A DNA stretch of 16,487 nt, from assembly GCA_964647255.1 (NCBI GenBank), contig CAZYGI010000076.1, positions 1 through 16,487 of the forward strand, in the 5' to 3' direction. Every line of letters starts with the position of its first letter. Position 1 is the stretch's first letter. Below are positions 1 through 7,523 of this stretch, in pieces. The stretch comes from CAWJEL01 sp964647255 (GTDB taxonomy: Bacteria > Chloroflexota > Anaerolineae > CG2-30-64-16). The position numbers and the translations under genes were made by a program. Below the pieces are notes generated by a model, which saw nothing but the letters and a program-made list of their open reading frames with translations, was not told the origin of the DNA and did no database searches.

Positions 1-411
1 CTGGCGCTGGCGAACGCCGGGCTGGGCGCAGCGCACGGTTTCGCCAGCGTTGTCGGCGGGATGTTCCCCGCGGCGCACGGCGCGGTCTGCGCAGCGCTGC
101 TGCCGCATGTGATGGCCGTCAACCTGGCCGCACTGAACGCGCGCCAGCCGGGTTCACCCGCCGCGGCGAGGTACACCGAGGTTGCACGGCTCCTCACCGG
201 TGAGCCGGCCGCGGCAGCCGCGGCCGGCATTCGCTGGGTCCAGGCCCTGTGCGCCGACTTGAGCGTACCGCCGCTGTCAGCTTACGGCATCACGCCGACG
301 CACGTCCCGGTGATCGTGGAGAAGACCGAAGCCGCATCCAGCACGAAAGCGAATCCCATCGTCCTGACCCGGGGTGAGCTGACCGAGATCCTGAACGCCG
401 CGATGGGATGA
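1..411 (+). CDS. Iron-containing alcohol dehydrogenase, C-terminal part (5' end outside window)
   Basis: The frame is open from the first base to a TGA at 409-411, so this is the last 136 residues of a gene that begins upstream. The visible part has the His-rich metal-binding helix region of group III (iron-dependent) alcohol dehydrogenases: GLGAAHGFAS followed by AAHGAVCAALLPHV. The two His-Gly steps match the conserved metal ligands of the family. Members are NAD(P)-dependent dehydrogenases with an N-terminal Rossmann-like domain (not visible here) and an all-helical metal domain. The substrate cannot be told from this fragment; maleylacetate reductases and butanol/1,3-propanediol dehydrogenases share the fold. 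It converges with the minus-strand gene at 458-1582, with 46 bp between the two stops. Confidence 0.85.
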   Translation: MALANAGLGAAHGFASVVGGMFPAAHGAVCAALLPHVMAVNLAALNARQPGSPAAARYTEVARLLTGEPAAAAAAGIRWVQALCADLSVPPLSAYGITPTHVPVIVEKTEAASSTKANPIVLTRGELTEILNAAMG

Positions 412-457
412 ATTGTGACGGGTGTTGTGGGCGTCTGCGCTGCTCCCAACACCCTCC

Positions 458-1582
458 TTATCGGGCCTGAGCCGAAACCATGACGCCTCGCGCCGCAAGG
501 TCGGCCAACACGCGGCGGAAGCGGGCCTCGTCGGCAGCGACATATTCCGGCGGACAGATGCCCGGCTGCTCGAAGCGGCCTTCCAGCACCAGCCGGGCCA
601 CTGCGGTGCAGGTGTAACCGGTGGTGCGCGCCATGGATGACGTGCCGGTGCGCTCATCCGTGCGGTCGAACAGGCGATAGACGTAGGTGCGCGGGACGCC
701 CGCCTCGGTCCCCTGCACCGCGATCTCCATGACGGTAAACTCCGGTTCACCCCGCTCCAGCCGCCAGCGCGGAAAGAGCAGCGCCGCGGCGACGTCAACC
801 GGCCGCACCGCGGCGCCGCCAACCGTGACCGGCTCCACGCTGAGGAAGCCGCTCTCGCGCAGGACGCGGATGGCGTCAATATGGCCCGGATACCGCAACG
901 TCTTTTCGGCCATGTTTGGGACCGGCATCGTGCGCAGCAGTGAGCGCAGGCCATCGGTATTGAATGCCTCCAGCGTGCCGACCGGCTCAATCTCCACCAG
1001 CTCGGGGTCGGAAAGCGCCGGCCGGACCACCACCTGGCCGCGCTCGACGAGGCGGGCGGGGCGGGTGTACTCTTCCAGCACATCCACGGGCGAGAAGGGC
1101 GCCTTGTACTGCCAGGGCCATGTCCGCCGGACCGGCAACCCGCCAACCAGGCAGCGGAACGACTCGACGGCCATGCGCGGGACATGATAACCCAGGATCA
1201 TATTGCTCAGGCCGGGCGCGACGCCGCAATCCACCACCGCCGTCACCCCGCGCGCCGCGGCAAGCTCGGCCAGGGCGAACGGATCCTGGTCGAAAAAAGC
1301 GATGTCCACAACGTTGACGCCTGCCTCAATGATGGCCCGCAGCGTGGCGAAGCCCATGAAGCCGGGCACCGCATTGATCGCCAGATCGGCCCCGCGCACC
1401 GCCTGCCGGACCGCATCGGCGTCCGCGAGATCGCTGACCTGCGGCGCGATGGGATGGCCGGCCGCCAGCGCCTCGACGCGGCGGCGATCAGCATCCACTG
1501 AACTGATGTCATATTCCCGGCAAAGGTCGGCAGCAATCGCACTGCCCACCATGCCGGCGCCTAGAACCACGACGCGTTTCAT
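458..1582 (-). CDS. Saccharopine dehydrogenase / lysine 6-dehydrogenase-like oxidoreductase
   Basis: This 374-residue protein starts with a Rossmann dinucleotide fold (MKRVVVLGAGMVG, glycines at residues 8-13). The middle resembles saccharopine dehydrogenases and lysine 6-dehydrogenases (DCGVAPGLSNMILGYH, then TLRYPGHIDAIRVLRESG). Relatives oxidise an amino-acid amine or condense lysine with 2-oxoglutarate, using NAD(P). The exact substrate is not readable; lysine 6-dehydrogenase-like oxidation is my best guess from the length and motifs. I chose the ATG at 1582 because a GGAGG ribosome-binding site sits just upstream on this strand and the Rossmann strand begins there. The open frame continues to 1663, but the extra residues look like leader. 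It is divergent from the FAD oxidoreductase at 1681, with 98 bp between the starts. Confidence 0.8.
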   Translation of the reverse strand: MKRVVVLGAGMVGSAIAADLCREYDISSVDADRRRVEALAAGHPIAPQVSDLADADAVRQAVRGADLAINAVPGFMGFATLRAIIEAGVNVVDIAFFDQDPFALAELAAARGVTAVVDCGVAPGLSNMILGYHVPRMAVESFRCLVGGLPVRRTWPWQYKAPFSPVDVLEEYTRPARLVERGQVVVRPALSDPELVEIEPVGTLEAFNTDGLRSLLRTMPVPNMAEKTLRYPGHIDAIRVLRESGFLSVEPVTVGGAAVRPVDVAAALLFPRWRLERGEPEFTVMEIAVQGTEAGVPRTYVYRLFDRTDERTGTSSMARTTGYTCTAVARLVLEGRFEQPGICPPEYVAADEARFRRVLADLAARGVMVSAQAR

Positions 1583-1636
1583 ACAAGAGCCTCCATCCAA
1601 AGAATCGGGACTGACCGGCCGCAACTTGCGCCGGGT

Positions 1637-1653
1637 TTGTCCGTACTTGACAA
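1637..1653. promoter_or_regulatory. Short dyad in divergent intergenic region
   Basis: The 98-bp gap between two divergent starts (1582 and 1681) contains TTGTC and GACAA arms separated by 7 bp. It is placed where a shared operator could act on both genes. The arms are only 5 bp, so chance is a real possibility. The TTGT...ACAA pattern resembles the better palindrome at 7375-7392. I found no convincing -35/-10 pair here. Confidence 0.25.
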
Positions 1654-1680
1654 CGTAGACCAATCTTCGGGAGCGTTCTC

Positions 1681-3207
1681 ATGGCGGAGCCCAAATCTAT
1701 TATCATCATCGGCGCCGGGATCGCTGGGCTGGCCGCGGGCATCTACGGCCAGATGAACGGCTACCGCACCGAAATCTTCGAGCTGCACGAGCTGCCGGGT
1801 GGCCTTTGCACCGCCTGGGAGCGCAAGGGGTACATCTTCGACGGCTGCATCCACTATCTGTTCGGCACCGCGGCCGGCGCGCCGTTCAACCAGGTGTGGC
1901 GCGAGCTGGGCGTGGCCGACCGGCCGTTTCTGCACCACGAGCAGATGCTCGAAGTGCGAGATTCAAGCGGGAAGACGCTGCACGTCTACGCCGACCCCGA
2001 CCGATTGGCCGACCACATGAAGGAGCTCTCGCCCGCCGACGGCGACCTCATAGACGATTTTACCGCAGGAATCAAGCTCTTCACCCAGTTCGACCTGTCG
2101 CTCCTGTCGCAGATGCCCAAGCCGCTGATGACATCCCGCGACTGGGGCGAGCTGGGCCTGAAGATGCTCCCCTATGCGCTGCCGATGGCGAAATGGGGTG
2201 CGCTCTCCGCCCGCGACTTCGCCGGGAGGTTCCGCGACCCGTTCCTGCGCCGCGCCGTGCCGCAGATGTTCACCTGGCCGGAGGTCCCGACCATGGTCGG
2301 CCTGTCGCTCCTGGCCTACCTGCACACCGGCAACGCGGGCTTCCCCGCCGGCGCCTCGCTGGAGTTCGCGCGGGCCATCGAGCGCCGTTACCTGGCGTTG
2401 GGCGGCGCCATCCATTACAAGTCACAGGTGGAGAAGATTCTCACCGAGGAGAATCCCACCGGACACGGCAGCCGCGCGGTCGGGGTCCGGCTTTACAACG
2501 ACGAAGTCCACCGCGCTGATGCTGTCGTGTCCGCCGCGGATGGGCGGGGCACCATCTTCGATATGCTGGAAAGCAAGTTCACCGATCGCGCACTGCGCCG
2601 GCGCTACGACGGCCACACACCGATCTACACGCAGTTCCAGGTGTCGCTTGGTGTGAACCGGGACCTCTCGGCCGAGCCGCATTGGGCGTTCCACCTGCTG
2701 GATGAGCCGGTGGTGATCGCCGGCGAAGAGCGTCGGGAAATTGACGTCAAGAACTACTGCTTCGACCCCAGCCTGGCGCCCGCGGGCAAGTCCGCCGTCA
2801 TCGTGATGCTGCCCACCAAGTACAGCTACTGGCAGCGCATCTACGGCCGCCGGCTTTACGACACCGAGCAGACGCAGGTGTCCGACGAGGTGCTCGACGT
2901 GCTGGAGCGGATCTACCCCGGCATCCGCAGCCAGGTCGAGGTGGTGGACGAAGCGACGCCGCTGAGCTACGAGCGATATACGGGCAACTGGCAGGGCGCC
3001 AGCACGGGCTGGCTGTTGACCCGCGACACGATGGTCAGCATGATCCAGGGCCTGGAAAAGACACTGCCCGGCCTCAGTAACTTCTACATGGCCGGGCAGT
3101 GGGTGGAGCCGGGGGGCAGCGTGCCGATCGCCGCCATGTCCGGCCGGAACGCGATCCAGATGATCTGTCACGCGGACGGGCGGCCGTTTACGGCGATGAC
3201 AGATTAA
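1681..3207 (+). CDS. Phytoene desaturase-like NAD(P)/FAD-dependent oxidoreductase
   Basis: This is a 508-residue flavoprotein. Residues 7-34 form the FAD-binding beta-alpha-beta unit (GAGIAG at 11-16, acidic E34 at the end of strand 2), followed by a GG motif in ELPGGLCTAW. The C-terminal FAD motif FYMAGQWVEPGGSVPIAAMSG is typical of the CrtI / carotenoid isomerase / all-trans-retinol saturase group. Length and layout fit that family, which desaturates, isomerises or saturates polyenes. No carotenoid genes are nearby, so the natural substrate is unknown. A CGGGAG ribosome-binding site precedes the ATG by about 9 bases. The gene converges with the molybdenum-hydroxylase operon, with a GC-rich hairpin between the stops. 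Confidence 0.85.
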   Translation: MAEPKSIIIIGAGIAGLAAGIYGQMNGYRTEIFELHELPGGLCTAWERKGYIFDGCIHYLFGTAAGAPFNQVWRELGVADRPFLHHEQMLEVRDSSGKTLHVYADPDRLADHMKELSPADGDLIDDFTAGIKLFTQFDLSLLSQMPKPLMTSRDWGELGLKMLPYALPMAKWGALSARDFAGRFRDPFLRRAVPQMFTWPEVPTMVGLSLLAYLHTGNAGFPAGASLEFARAIERRYLALGGAIHYKSQVEKILTEENPTGHGSRAVGVRLYNDEVHRADAVVSAADGRGTIFDMLESKFTDRALRRRYDGHTPIYTQFQVSLGVNRDLSAEPHWAFHLLDEPVVIAGEERREIDVKNYCFDPSLAPAGKSAVIVMLPTKYSYWQRIYGRRLYDTEQTQVSDEVLDVLERIYPGIRSQVEVVDEATPLSYERYTGNWQGASTGWLLTRDTMVSMIQGLEKTLPGLSNFYMAGQWVEPGGSVPIAAMSGRNAIQMICHADGRPFTAMTD

Positions 3208-3211
3208 AAGA

Positions 3212-3275
3212 GAGATTCTTCGCTCATGACTTACCGCACCGCAGGCTGCCCCGGCAGCCCGCTCAGAATGACAAA
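3212..3275. repeat. Dispersed intergenic repeat of the AGATTCTTCGC...CAGAATGACA type
   Basis: The gap between two convergent stops holds GAGATTCTTCGCTC at its left and GCTCAGAATGACA at its right, which are inverted at ATTCT/AGAAT. From memory, this element is scattered between genes in many GC-rich environmental bacterial genomes, usually with a shorter centre. Only one copy is visible here, so its repeat status is from recollection and not from this window. Confidence 0.45.
3244..3259. terminator. Hairpin between convergent genes, possible bidirectional terminator
   Basis: GGCTGCC and GGCAGCC are perfectly inverted around CC; the realistic fold is a 6-bp stem with a 4-base loop. It lies between the stop of the FAD oxidoreductase (3207) and the stop of the molybdopterin subunit (3319). 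No T-run follows on either strand, so intrinsic termination would be weak. Confidence 0.45.
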
Positions 3276-3318
3276 CACCGGGCAGGGCGTCTGTTGTTCG
3301 AAAGACGTTAGGTTAGCT

Positions 3319-5682
3319 TCACGTCTTCAACCCGAGCTTGCACGCCTTGGTTGACCCGCCCCTGGCGAGATCGTGGCCCAGCAGCACCCGCTCCAGGTTC
3401 GCCGGCAGATCGCGCACACGCTTGCCGGTCGCGTGGTAAATCGCGTTCAGGATCGCGGGTGCGGCGGGCACCATCGAGGGCTCCGCGACGTTCTTCGCGC
3501 CGTATGGGCCTTTCGAGAACGGCGATTCGGCGAACTGGGCGGTGATCTCCGGCACATCCACCGAGGTCGGGATCAGGTACGACTCGAAGTTGGTCTCCTG
3601 CAGATAGCCGTTCGTGTAGGTGATCTGCTCCATCAGCGCGTAGCCCAGCCCCTGGGCGACGCCGCCGTAGACCTGGCCGTACGCGCCCTGCGGGAAAATC
3701 ACCTTGCCCGGATCGTGGACGGCCCAGAAGCCGATCACCTGGACGACGCCGGTGCGCATGTCCACCTCGACCTCGGCCACCTGGGACGCGAAGTGATAGG
3801 CCATGTAGGGTGTGCCGGTGCCGTGATGGTGATCCCACTCGATCTTCGGCGCGGTCCACTTGCCCTGCGCTGACAGCGCCAGCCCCATCTCGCGGGCGTG
3901 ATCCACGACCTTCTCCCAAGCCACCGGCTCCTCGTCGGGGCCGACGTACGCCTCGCCGCTGCGGATGAGCTGGTGCAGCTCGCAGCCCAGCAGGTCGGCC
4001 GCGGCGTAGTCGAGCGTCTGCCGCAGGTTGCCGGCAGCCACGCGGGCCGCGTTCCCGCCCAGCATGGTCGAGCGACTGGCGACCGTCGGGCCGGATTCGA
4101 TCGCAGTGTCGGTGTCGGGCCGCTGCATGTGGATGCGCTCGGGCTTGACCCCTAACTCCTCGGCCGCGATCAGGGTGAAGACGGTGCGCGAGCCGGTGCC
4201 GTAATCCGTCAGGCCGGAGGTCAGGTCAATGCTGTAGTTCTGCTCGACCGCGATGGTGCTGCCCGCATAGTCCGCGCCCTCGGCGCCTAACGACGTACCG
4301 TGGTAGAGCGCAGCCACCCCGATGCCCCGGCGGATGTCCCCGGTTTGCTGCACGTACGCCGCGCGCTTGCGATCCCACTCGCTGAGCCGGCGCACGGTCT
4401 GGATGCAGTCGGTCAGTCCCACCGACTCGGTGAGGATCTGGCCGTGTGCGGTCTTGTCGCCGACGCGGAGGCAGTTCTTCAGGCGGAAGTCCATCGGGTC
4501 CATGCCGACCGCATACGCTAACTCATCAATCGCCTGCTCGATGCCGGAACAGACCTCGGTGTTGCCGAAACCCCGGAACGCGCCGTAATAGCCGTTGTTG
4601 GTGTAGACGCACTGGATGTCCACGGCGCAGGCGTTGTAGCGGTATGCGCCCATCGCATGGATGCTGCCGCGCCAGGCGGTGAAGGTGCTTTCGGAGGCGT
4701 AGGCGCCCGAATCCATCAGCCCCTCGAACTTGACCGCGCGCAGCGTGCCGTCGCGGTCCGCGCCGAGCCGGATGCGAATGTGCATCGGGTCGCGCTTGTA
4801 GCTGGAGATCAGGCTTTCCTCGCGGCTGTAGACCATGCGCACAGGCTTCCCGGTGAGCAGCGCCAGCTTCGCCACCTGGGCCGACATCTGGTAGATCTGG
4901 TCGTCTTTGCCGCCGAAGGAGCCGCCCACCGGCGGCTGGATCACGCGCACCAGGTTGTGCGGCAGGTCGAGCACCATGGCCAGGACGCCGTAGTTGACGA
5001 AAGGGCTCTGGTTCGGCGCATAGACCAGCACGCCGCCCTCACGCGTCGGCACGCCCAGCGCGCCTTCCGGCTCGATGTACGCGTGCTCCTGCGGGCCGAC
5101 CGAGTAGCGCTGATCCAGCTTCACCGCGCACTGCTCGATCTCGGCCAGCGGATCCGCCTCCCCGGCACCGCCTCCGGCGCCAGCCGGGGCAGGTGTGCGG
5201 ACGATAAGCAAATCGAGGAAATTGGGGTGCTTGCCGTCGGGCCGATCCGGGCCGACCTGCGCCGCGTCCGGGTCCAGCGCGTGCTCCATGTCGTAGACGC
5301 CGGGCAGCGGCTCCAGCTCGCACACGATGGCGGCCACGCCGGCCTGCGCGGCTTCAGGCGTATCGGCAGCCACCGCAGCGATCGCCTCGCCCACGTAACG
5401 CACCTTACGATAGGCGAGGACATATTCGTCCTTCACCGGGAACCCGAAGAGGCTGTGCTCAAAAAAGTCCTCGCTGGTGATCACCGCGCGCACGCCGGGC
5501 ACGGCCAACGCAGGGGCCACGTCCAGCTTTTTGATCAGCGCGTGCGGCGCCTCGCTGCGCAGACAGCGCGCATAGAGCATCCCCGGCAGCTTGCGGTCGG
5601 CGATATACTTCGCCTTTCCCATCACTTTTTCCAGCGCGTCGACGCGACGGGCGGGTTTGCCGACATATTGAAGCTCGCTCAT
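3319..5682 (-). CDS. Xanthine dehydrogenase-family molybdopterin-binding subunit
   Basis: This 787-residue protein is the large catalytic subunit of a molybdenum hydroxylase. Residues 10-125 form the aldehyde oxidase/xanthine dehydrogenase a/b hammerhead domain. Two molybdopterin-binding regions follow, with GGSFGGKDD at 253-261 and GAFRGFG at 367-373. The C-terminal NVAEPSMVPAAPAI places the family's catalytic glutamate at E734. These enzymes hydroxylate purines, aldehydes or N-heterocycles next to a nitrogen or carbonyl. The substrate is not determined by what is visible. A glycine/alanine-rich stretch around residues 163-176 looks like a loop insertion. The start overlaps the stop of the 2Fe-2S gene (ATGA), so translation is probably coupled. 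It is the last gene of the operon. Confidence 0.93.
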   Translation of the reverse strand: MSELQYVGKPARRVDALEKVMGKAKYIADRKLPGMLYARCLRSEAPHALIKKLDVAPALAVPGVRAVITSEDFFEHSLFGFPVKDEYVLAYRKVRYVGEAIAAVAADTPEAAQAGVAAIVCELEPLPGVYDMEHALDPDAAQVGPDRPDGKHPNFLDLLIVRTPAPAGAGGGAGEADPLAEIEQCAVKLDQRYSVGPQEHAYIEPEGALGVPTREGGVLVYAPNQSPFVNYGVLAMVLDLPHNLVRVIQPPVGGSFGGKDDQIYQMSAQVAKLALLTGKPVRMVYSREESLISSYKRDPMHIRIRLGADRDGTLRAVKFEGLMDSGAYASESTFTAWRGSIHAMGAYRYNACAVDIQCVYTNNGYYGAFRGFGNTEVCSGIEQAIDELAYAVGMDPMDFRLKNCLRVGDKTAHGQILTESVGLTDCIQTVRRLSEWDRKRAAYVQQTGDIRRGIGVAALYHGTSLGAEGADYAGSTIAVEQNYSIDLTSGLTDYGTGSRTVFTLIAAEELGVKPERIHMQRPDTDTAIESGPTVASRSTMLGGNAARVAAGNLRQTLDYAAADLLGCELHQLIRSGEAYVGPDEEPVAWEKVVDHAREMGLALSAQGKWTAPKIEWDHHHGTGTPYMAYHFASQVAEVEVDMRTGVVQVIGFWAVHDPGKVIFPQGAYGQVYGGVAQGLGYALMEQITYTNGYLQETNFESYLIPTSVDVPEITAQFAESPFSKGPYGAKNVAEPSMVPAAPAILNAIYHATGKRVRDLPANLERVLLGHDLARGGSTKACKLGLKT

Positions 5683-6152
5683 GATGACTGCCTCCGTTGC
5701 GCCGCCGTCGCCTCAATCGCATCCACGATCTGCTGGTAGCCCGTGCAGCGGCACAGGTTGCCGGCCAGCGCGGTGCGGATTTCAGCCCGCGTGGGGCTCA
5801 GCGTCCGCATCAACAGCGCCTCGCCCGCGACCACCATGCCGGGGATGCAGATCCCGCATTGCACGGCGCCGTAGGTAATGAAGTTCTCCTGCAGGTCGTT
5901 CGGCCCGCCGTCGGGGGCGTGGATGCCTTCGATGCTGGTGATCTGGCTGCCACCGGCCTGCGGGGCGAGCACCAGACAACTGTTGACCAGCCGGCCGTCC
6001 ATGATCACCGAGCACGCGCCGCACTCGCCCACCGCGCACCCTTCCTTGGCGCCCATCATGTTGAGATGGTCACGCAGAAGGGCCAACAAGGTGATGTCCG
6101 GCGGCGCGTCCACCGCCACCGGTTTGCCGTTGAGAGTGAATTCGATCAGCAT
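5679..6152 (-). CDS. (2Fe-2S)-binding subunit of molybdenum hydroxylase
   Basis: This 157-residue protein carries both iron-sulfur centres of the xanthine dehydrogenase/CO dehydrogenase small subunit. The N-terminal plant-ferredoxin-type cluster uses C39, C44, C47 and C59 (GCAVGECGAC...SC). The C-terminal all-helical cluster uses C99, C102, C134 and C136 (QCGIC and LCRCTG). It passes electrons from the molybdenum centre to the FAD subunit. The frame extends upstream to 6236, but the family starts at MLIEFTLNGK, which fixes the ATG at 6152, only 11 bp after the FAD-subunit stop. It overlaps the next gene by 4 bp. Confidence 0.95.
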   Translation of the reverse strand: MLIEFTLNGKPVAVDAPPDITLLALLRDHLNMMGAKEGCAVGECGACSVIMDGRLVNSCLVLAPQAGGSQITSIEGIHAPDGGPNDLQENFITYGAVQCGICIPGMVVAGEALLMRTLSPTRAEIRTALAGNLCRCTGYQQIVDAIEATAAQRRQSS

Positions 6153-6163
6153 AGTTGCCCCTT

Positions 6164-7018
6164 CTACCGCAAGACCTGGCGCAGCGCCCGTTCGGCCAAC
6201 GCCTGGATGGCGACTTCTTTGTATTCGGTGGACCACCGCCGCCCCGTCACCGCGATCATGACCTCAGCAGTCTTCGCACCGGCCGCCGCGTACAACTCAT
6301 CCGTCGGGACCTGTCCCAGGAACAGAGCCTCGACCTCGGGGAAGCGCTGCGTCCGCGGCATGGCCGCGCCGGGCGCCAGATGGCAGAAGTCCACGCGGCC
6401 TGCGGCGTCCAGCCGGCCCGCAGCCGCCATCGCCAGGCGGGAGATCGCCTGCGCGTTCCGCCGGCCCAGTTTGATAAAAGCATGCCGGGTTCCCGCAGGC
6501 GGCATCGGGAGCGTGAAGTGCGTCAGCAGCTCGCCGGGTTGGATCGCCGTGCGGTTCGCGCCCAGCAGGAAATCGCTGAGCGGCAGCGAGCGCCCGCCCG
6601 CCAGCGAACGCACATGCGCGACCGCGTCCAGGCAGACCAGCGCCGGCAAGGTGTCGGCGCAGGCCGCGGCGTTCACCACATTGCCGCCCACCGTGCCGGC
6701 GTTGCGGATGGCGGGCCCACCCACCAACGACGCGGCTTCCGTCAGGCAACCCGCCACCTCGCGCAGCAGCGCGCTCTCGGTCACCTCAGTGAAAGTCGCG
6801 GCCGCACCGATGACAATCTCATCGCCCCGGCGCTCGATGCGCTTCAGCTCCGGGATCCGTGTAATGTCCACCACCCGATCGAAGGGCGGTTTCTCGTGGC
6901 GCACAAACACCATCACGTCGGTTCCACCCGCCAGCGGCCGGCTGACCAGCGCCGGGTCTCCCAGCAGCGCCAGCGCCTCGTCCACCGAATGGGCACGCAC
7001 ATAGTCGAATCTTGGCAT
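6164..7018 (-). CDS. FAD-binding subunit of molybdenum hydroxylase
   Basis: This 284-residue protein matches the medium (CoxM/XdhB-like) subunit. The PCMH-type FAD motifs are LAGGTD at residues 29-34 and IRNAGTVGGN at 104-113. The C-terminal CO-dehydrogenase flavoprotein domain follows. It takes electrons from the 2Fe-2S subunit and passes them to the final acceptor. A GGGGAG ribosome-binding site lies about 6 bases before the ATG. It is 12 bp downstream of the MoaD-like gene and 11 bp upstream of the 2Fe-2S gene, so the four genes read as one transcript. Confidence 0.93.
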   Translation of the reverse strand: MPRFDYVRAHSVDEALALLGDPALVSRPLAGGTDVMVFVRHEKPPFDRVVDITRIPELKRIERRGDEIVIGAAATFTEVTESALLREVAGCLTEAASLVGGPAIRNAGTVGGNVVNAAACADTLPALVCLDAVAHVRSLAGGRSLPLSDFLLGANRTAIQPGELLTHFTLPMPPAGTRHAFIKLGRRNAQAISRLAMAAAGRLDAAGRVDFCHLAPGAAMPRTQRFPEVEALFLGQVPTDELYAAAGAKTAEVMIAVTGRRWSTEYKEVAIQALAERALRQVLR

Positions 7019-7030
7019 ACGATGCTCCCC

Positions 7031-7285
7031 TCAGCCGCCGACGACGGTCTTCATCAGTTGCACTTGATCGCCGTCCGTCAACGGCACATTGTCGCGGTGA
7101 TAGAAACGGTTGATCACGACCAGGGGCCGATCCTGGCCGGTCGGGATGTTGAACAAGTCAAGCAGATCATCCACCGTGGCGCCCTCGGGGAGCACCACAG
7201 TGGGCAGGCCGCGTTCAATTTCCGCGCGCACGCGGCGGGAGAAGAGGGGCAGACCGCCGAAAAAGCGCACTTCAACGGTGATCAT
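7031..7285 (-). CDS. MoaD/ThiS-family small protein with C-terminal Gly-Gly
   Basis: This 84-residue protein begins MITVEVRFFGGLP and ends MKTVVGG, the layout of ubiquitin-fold sulfur carriers (MoaD, ThiS). Their C-terminal diglycine is adenylated and thiocarboxylated. Residues around LPEGATVDDLLDLF and VNRFY...LTDGDQVQLM match the beta-grasp pattern. MoaD supplies sulfur for the molybdopterin dithiolene, so its place as first gene of a molybdenum-hydroxylase operon makes functional sense. A dedicated carrier for this one enzyme is an inference. No MoaE or E1-like activating gene is in the window. It is divergent from the aminotransferase gene. Confidence 0.75.
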   Translation of the reverse strand: MITVEVRFFGGLPLFSRRVRAEIERGLPTVVLPEGATVDDLLDLFNIPTGQDRPLVVINRFYHRDNVPLTDGDQVQLMKTVVGG

Positions 7286-7373
7286 GATTCATCCGCACGG
7301 ATCCAGAATGTGGCAGTTGGAGCAGGCGCCACTCTACCACAAACATCGAAGGGACGCAAATCCTCGAAAATTC

Positions 7374-7393
7374 GTTGTCAGATGTCTTACAAC
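7374..7393. promoter_or_regulatory. Near-perfect palindrome, candidate operator between divergent operons
   Basis: TTGTCAGATGTCTTACAA (7375-7392), flanked by G and C, is inverted with a single mismatch (TTGTCAGA against TTGTAAGA). The TTGT...ACAA form is reminiscent of FadR/GntR-type operators. It lies in the 238-bp gap between the molybdenum-hydroxylase operon (start 7285) and the aminotransferase operon (start 7524). No regulator gene is adjacent. A TATGATAAAAT at 7461-7471 could be a plus-strand -10, but I see no good -35 at the right distance. Confidence 0.45.
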
Positions 7394-7523
7394 TGCTCCG
7401 AGACTTCCGGCGGAATGAGATCTTTCGCTGTTGGCGGCGAAGGAGACCATTTAGACCATCTATGATAAAATCTCTGCTCGGATTGCACCGCAACCCAAAC
7501 ACCACCGGCAAGGAGCGGTCGTT

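Noticed and set aside
3308..3314. GTTAGGT near the convergent stops, resembling an integron R' box.
   Set aside because: A single box with no partner, far from the array. Chance.
4657..5739. Long open frame on the plus strand opposite the molybdopterin subunit; similar long frames at 5697-7004 and 6155-7465.
   Set aside because: The predicted proteins are low-complexity, rich in Arg, His and Ala, and lie opposite strongly conserved genes. This is the usual effect of high GC.
7272..7511. A 79-residue minus-strand frame filling the gap between divergent operons.
   Set aside because: No family resemblance and no ribosome-binding site of note. It overlaps the MoaD-like start and the palindrome.
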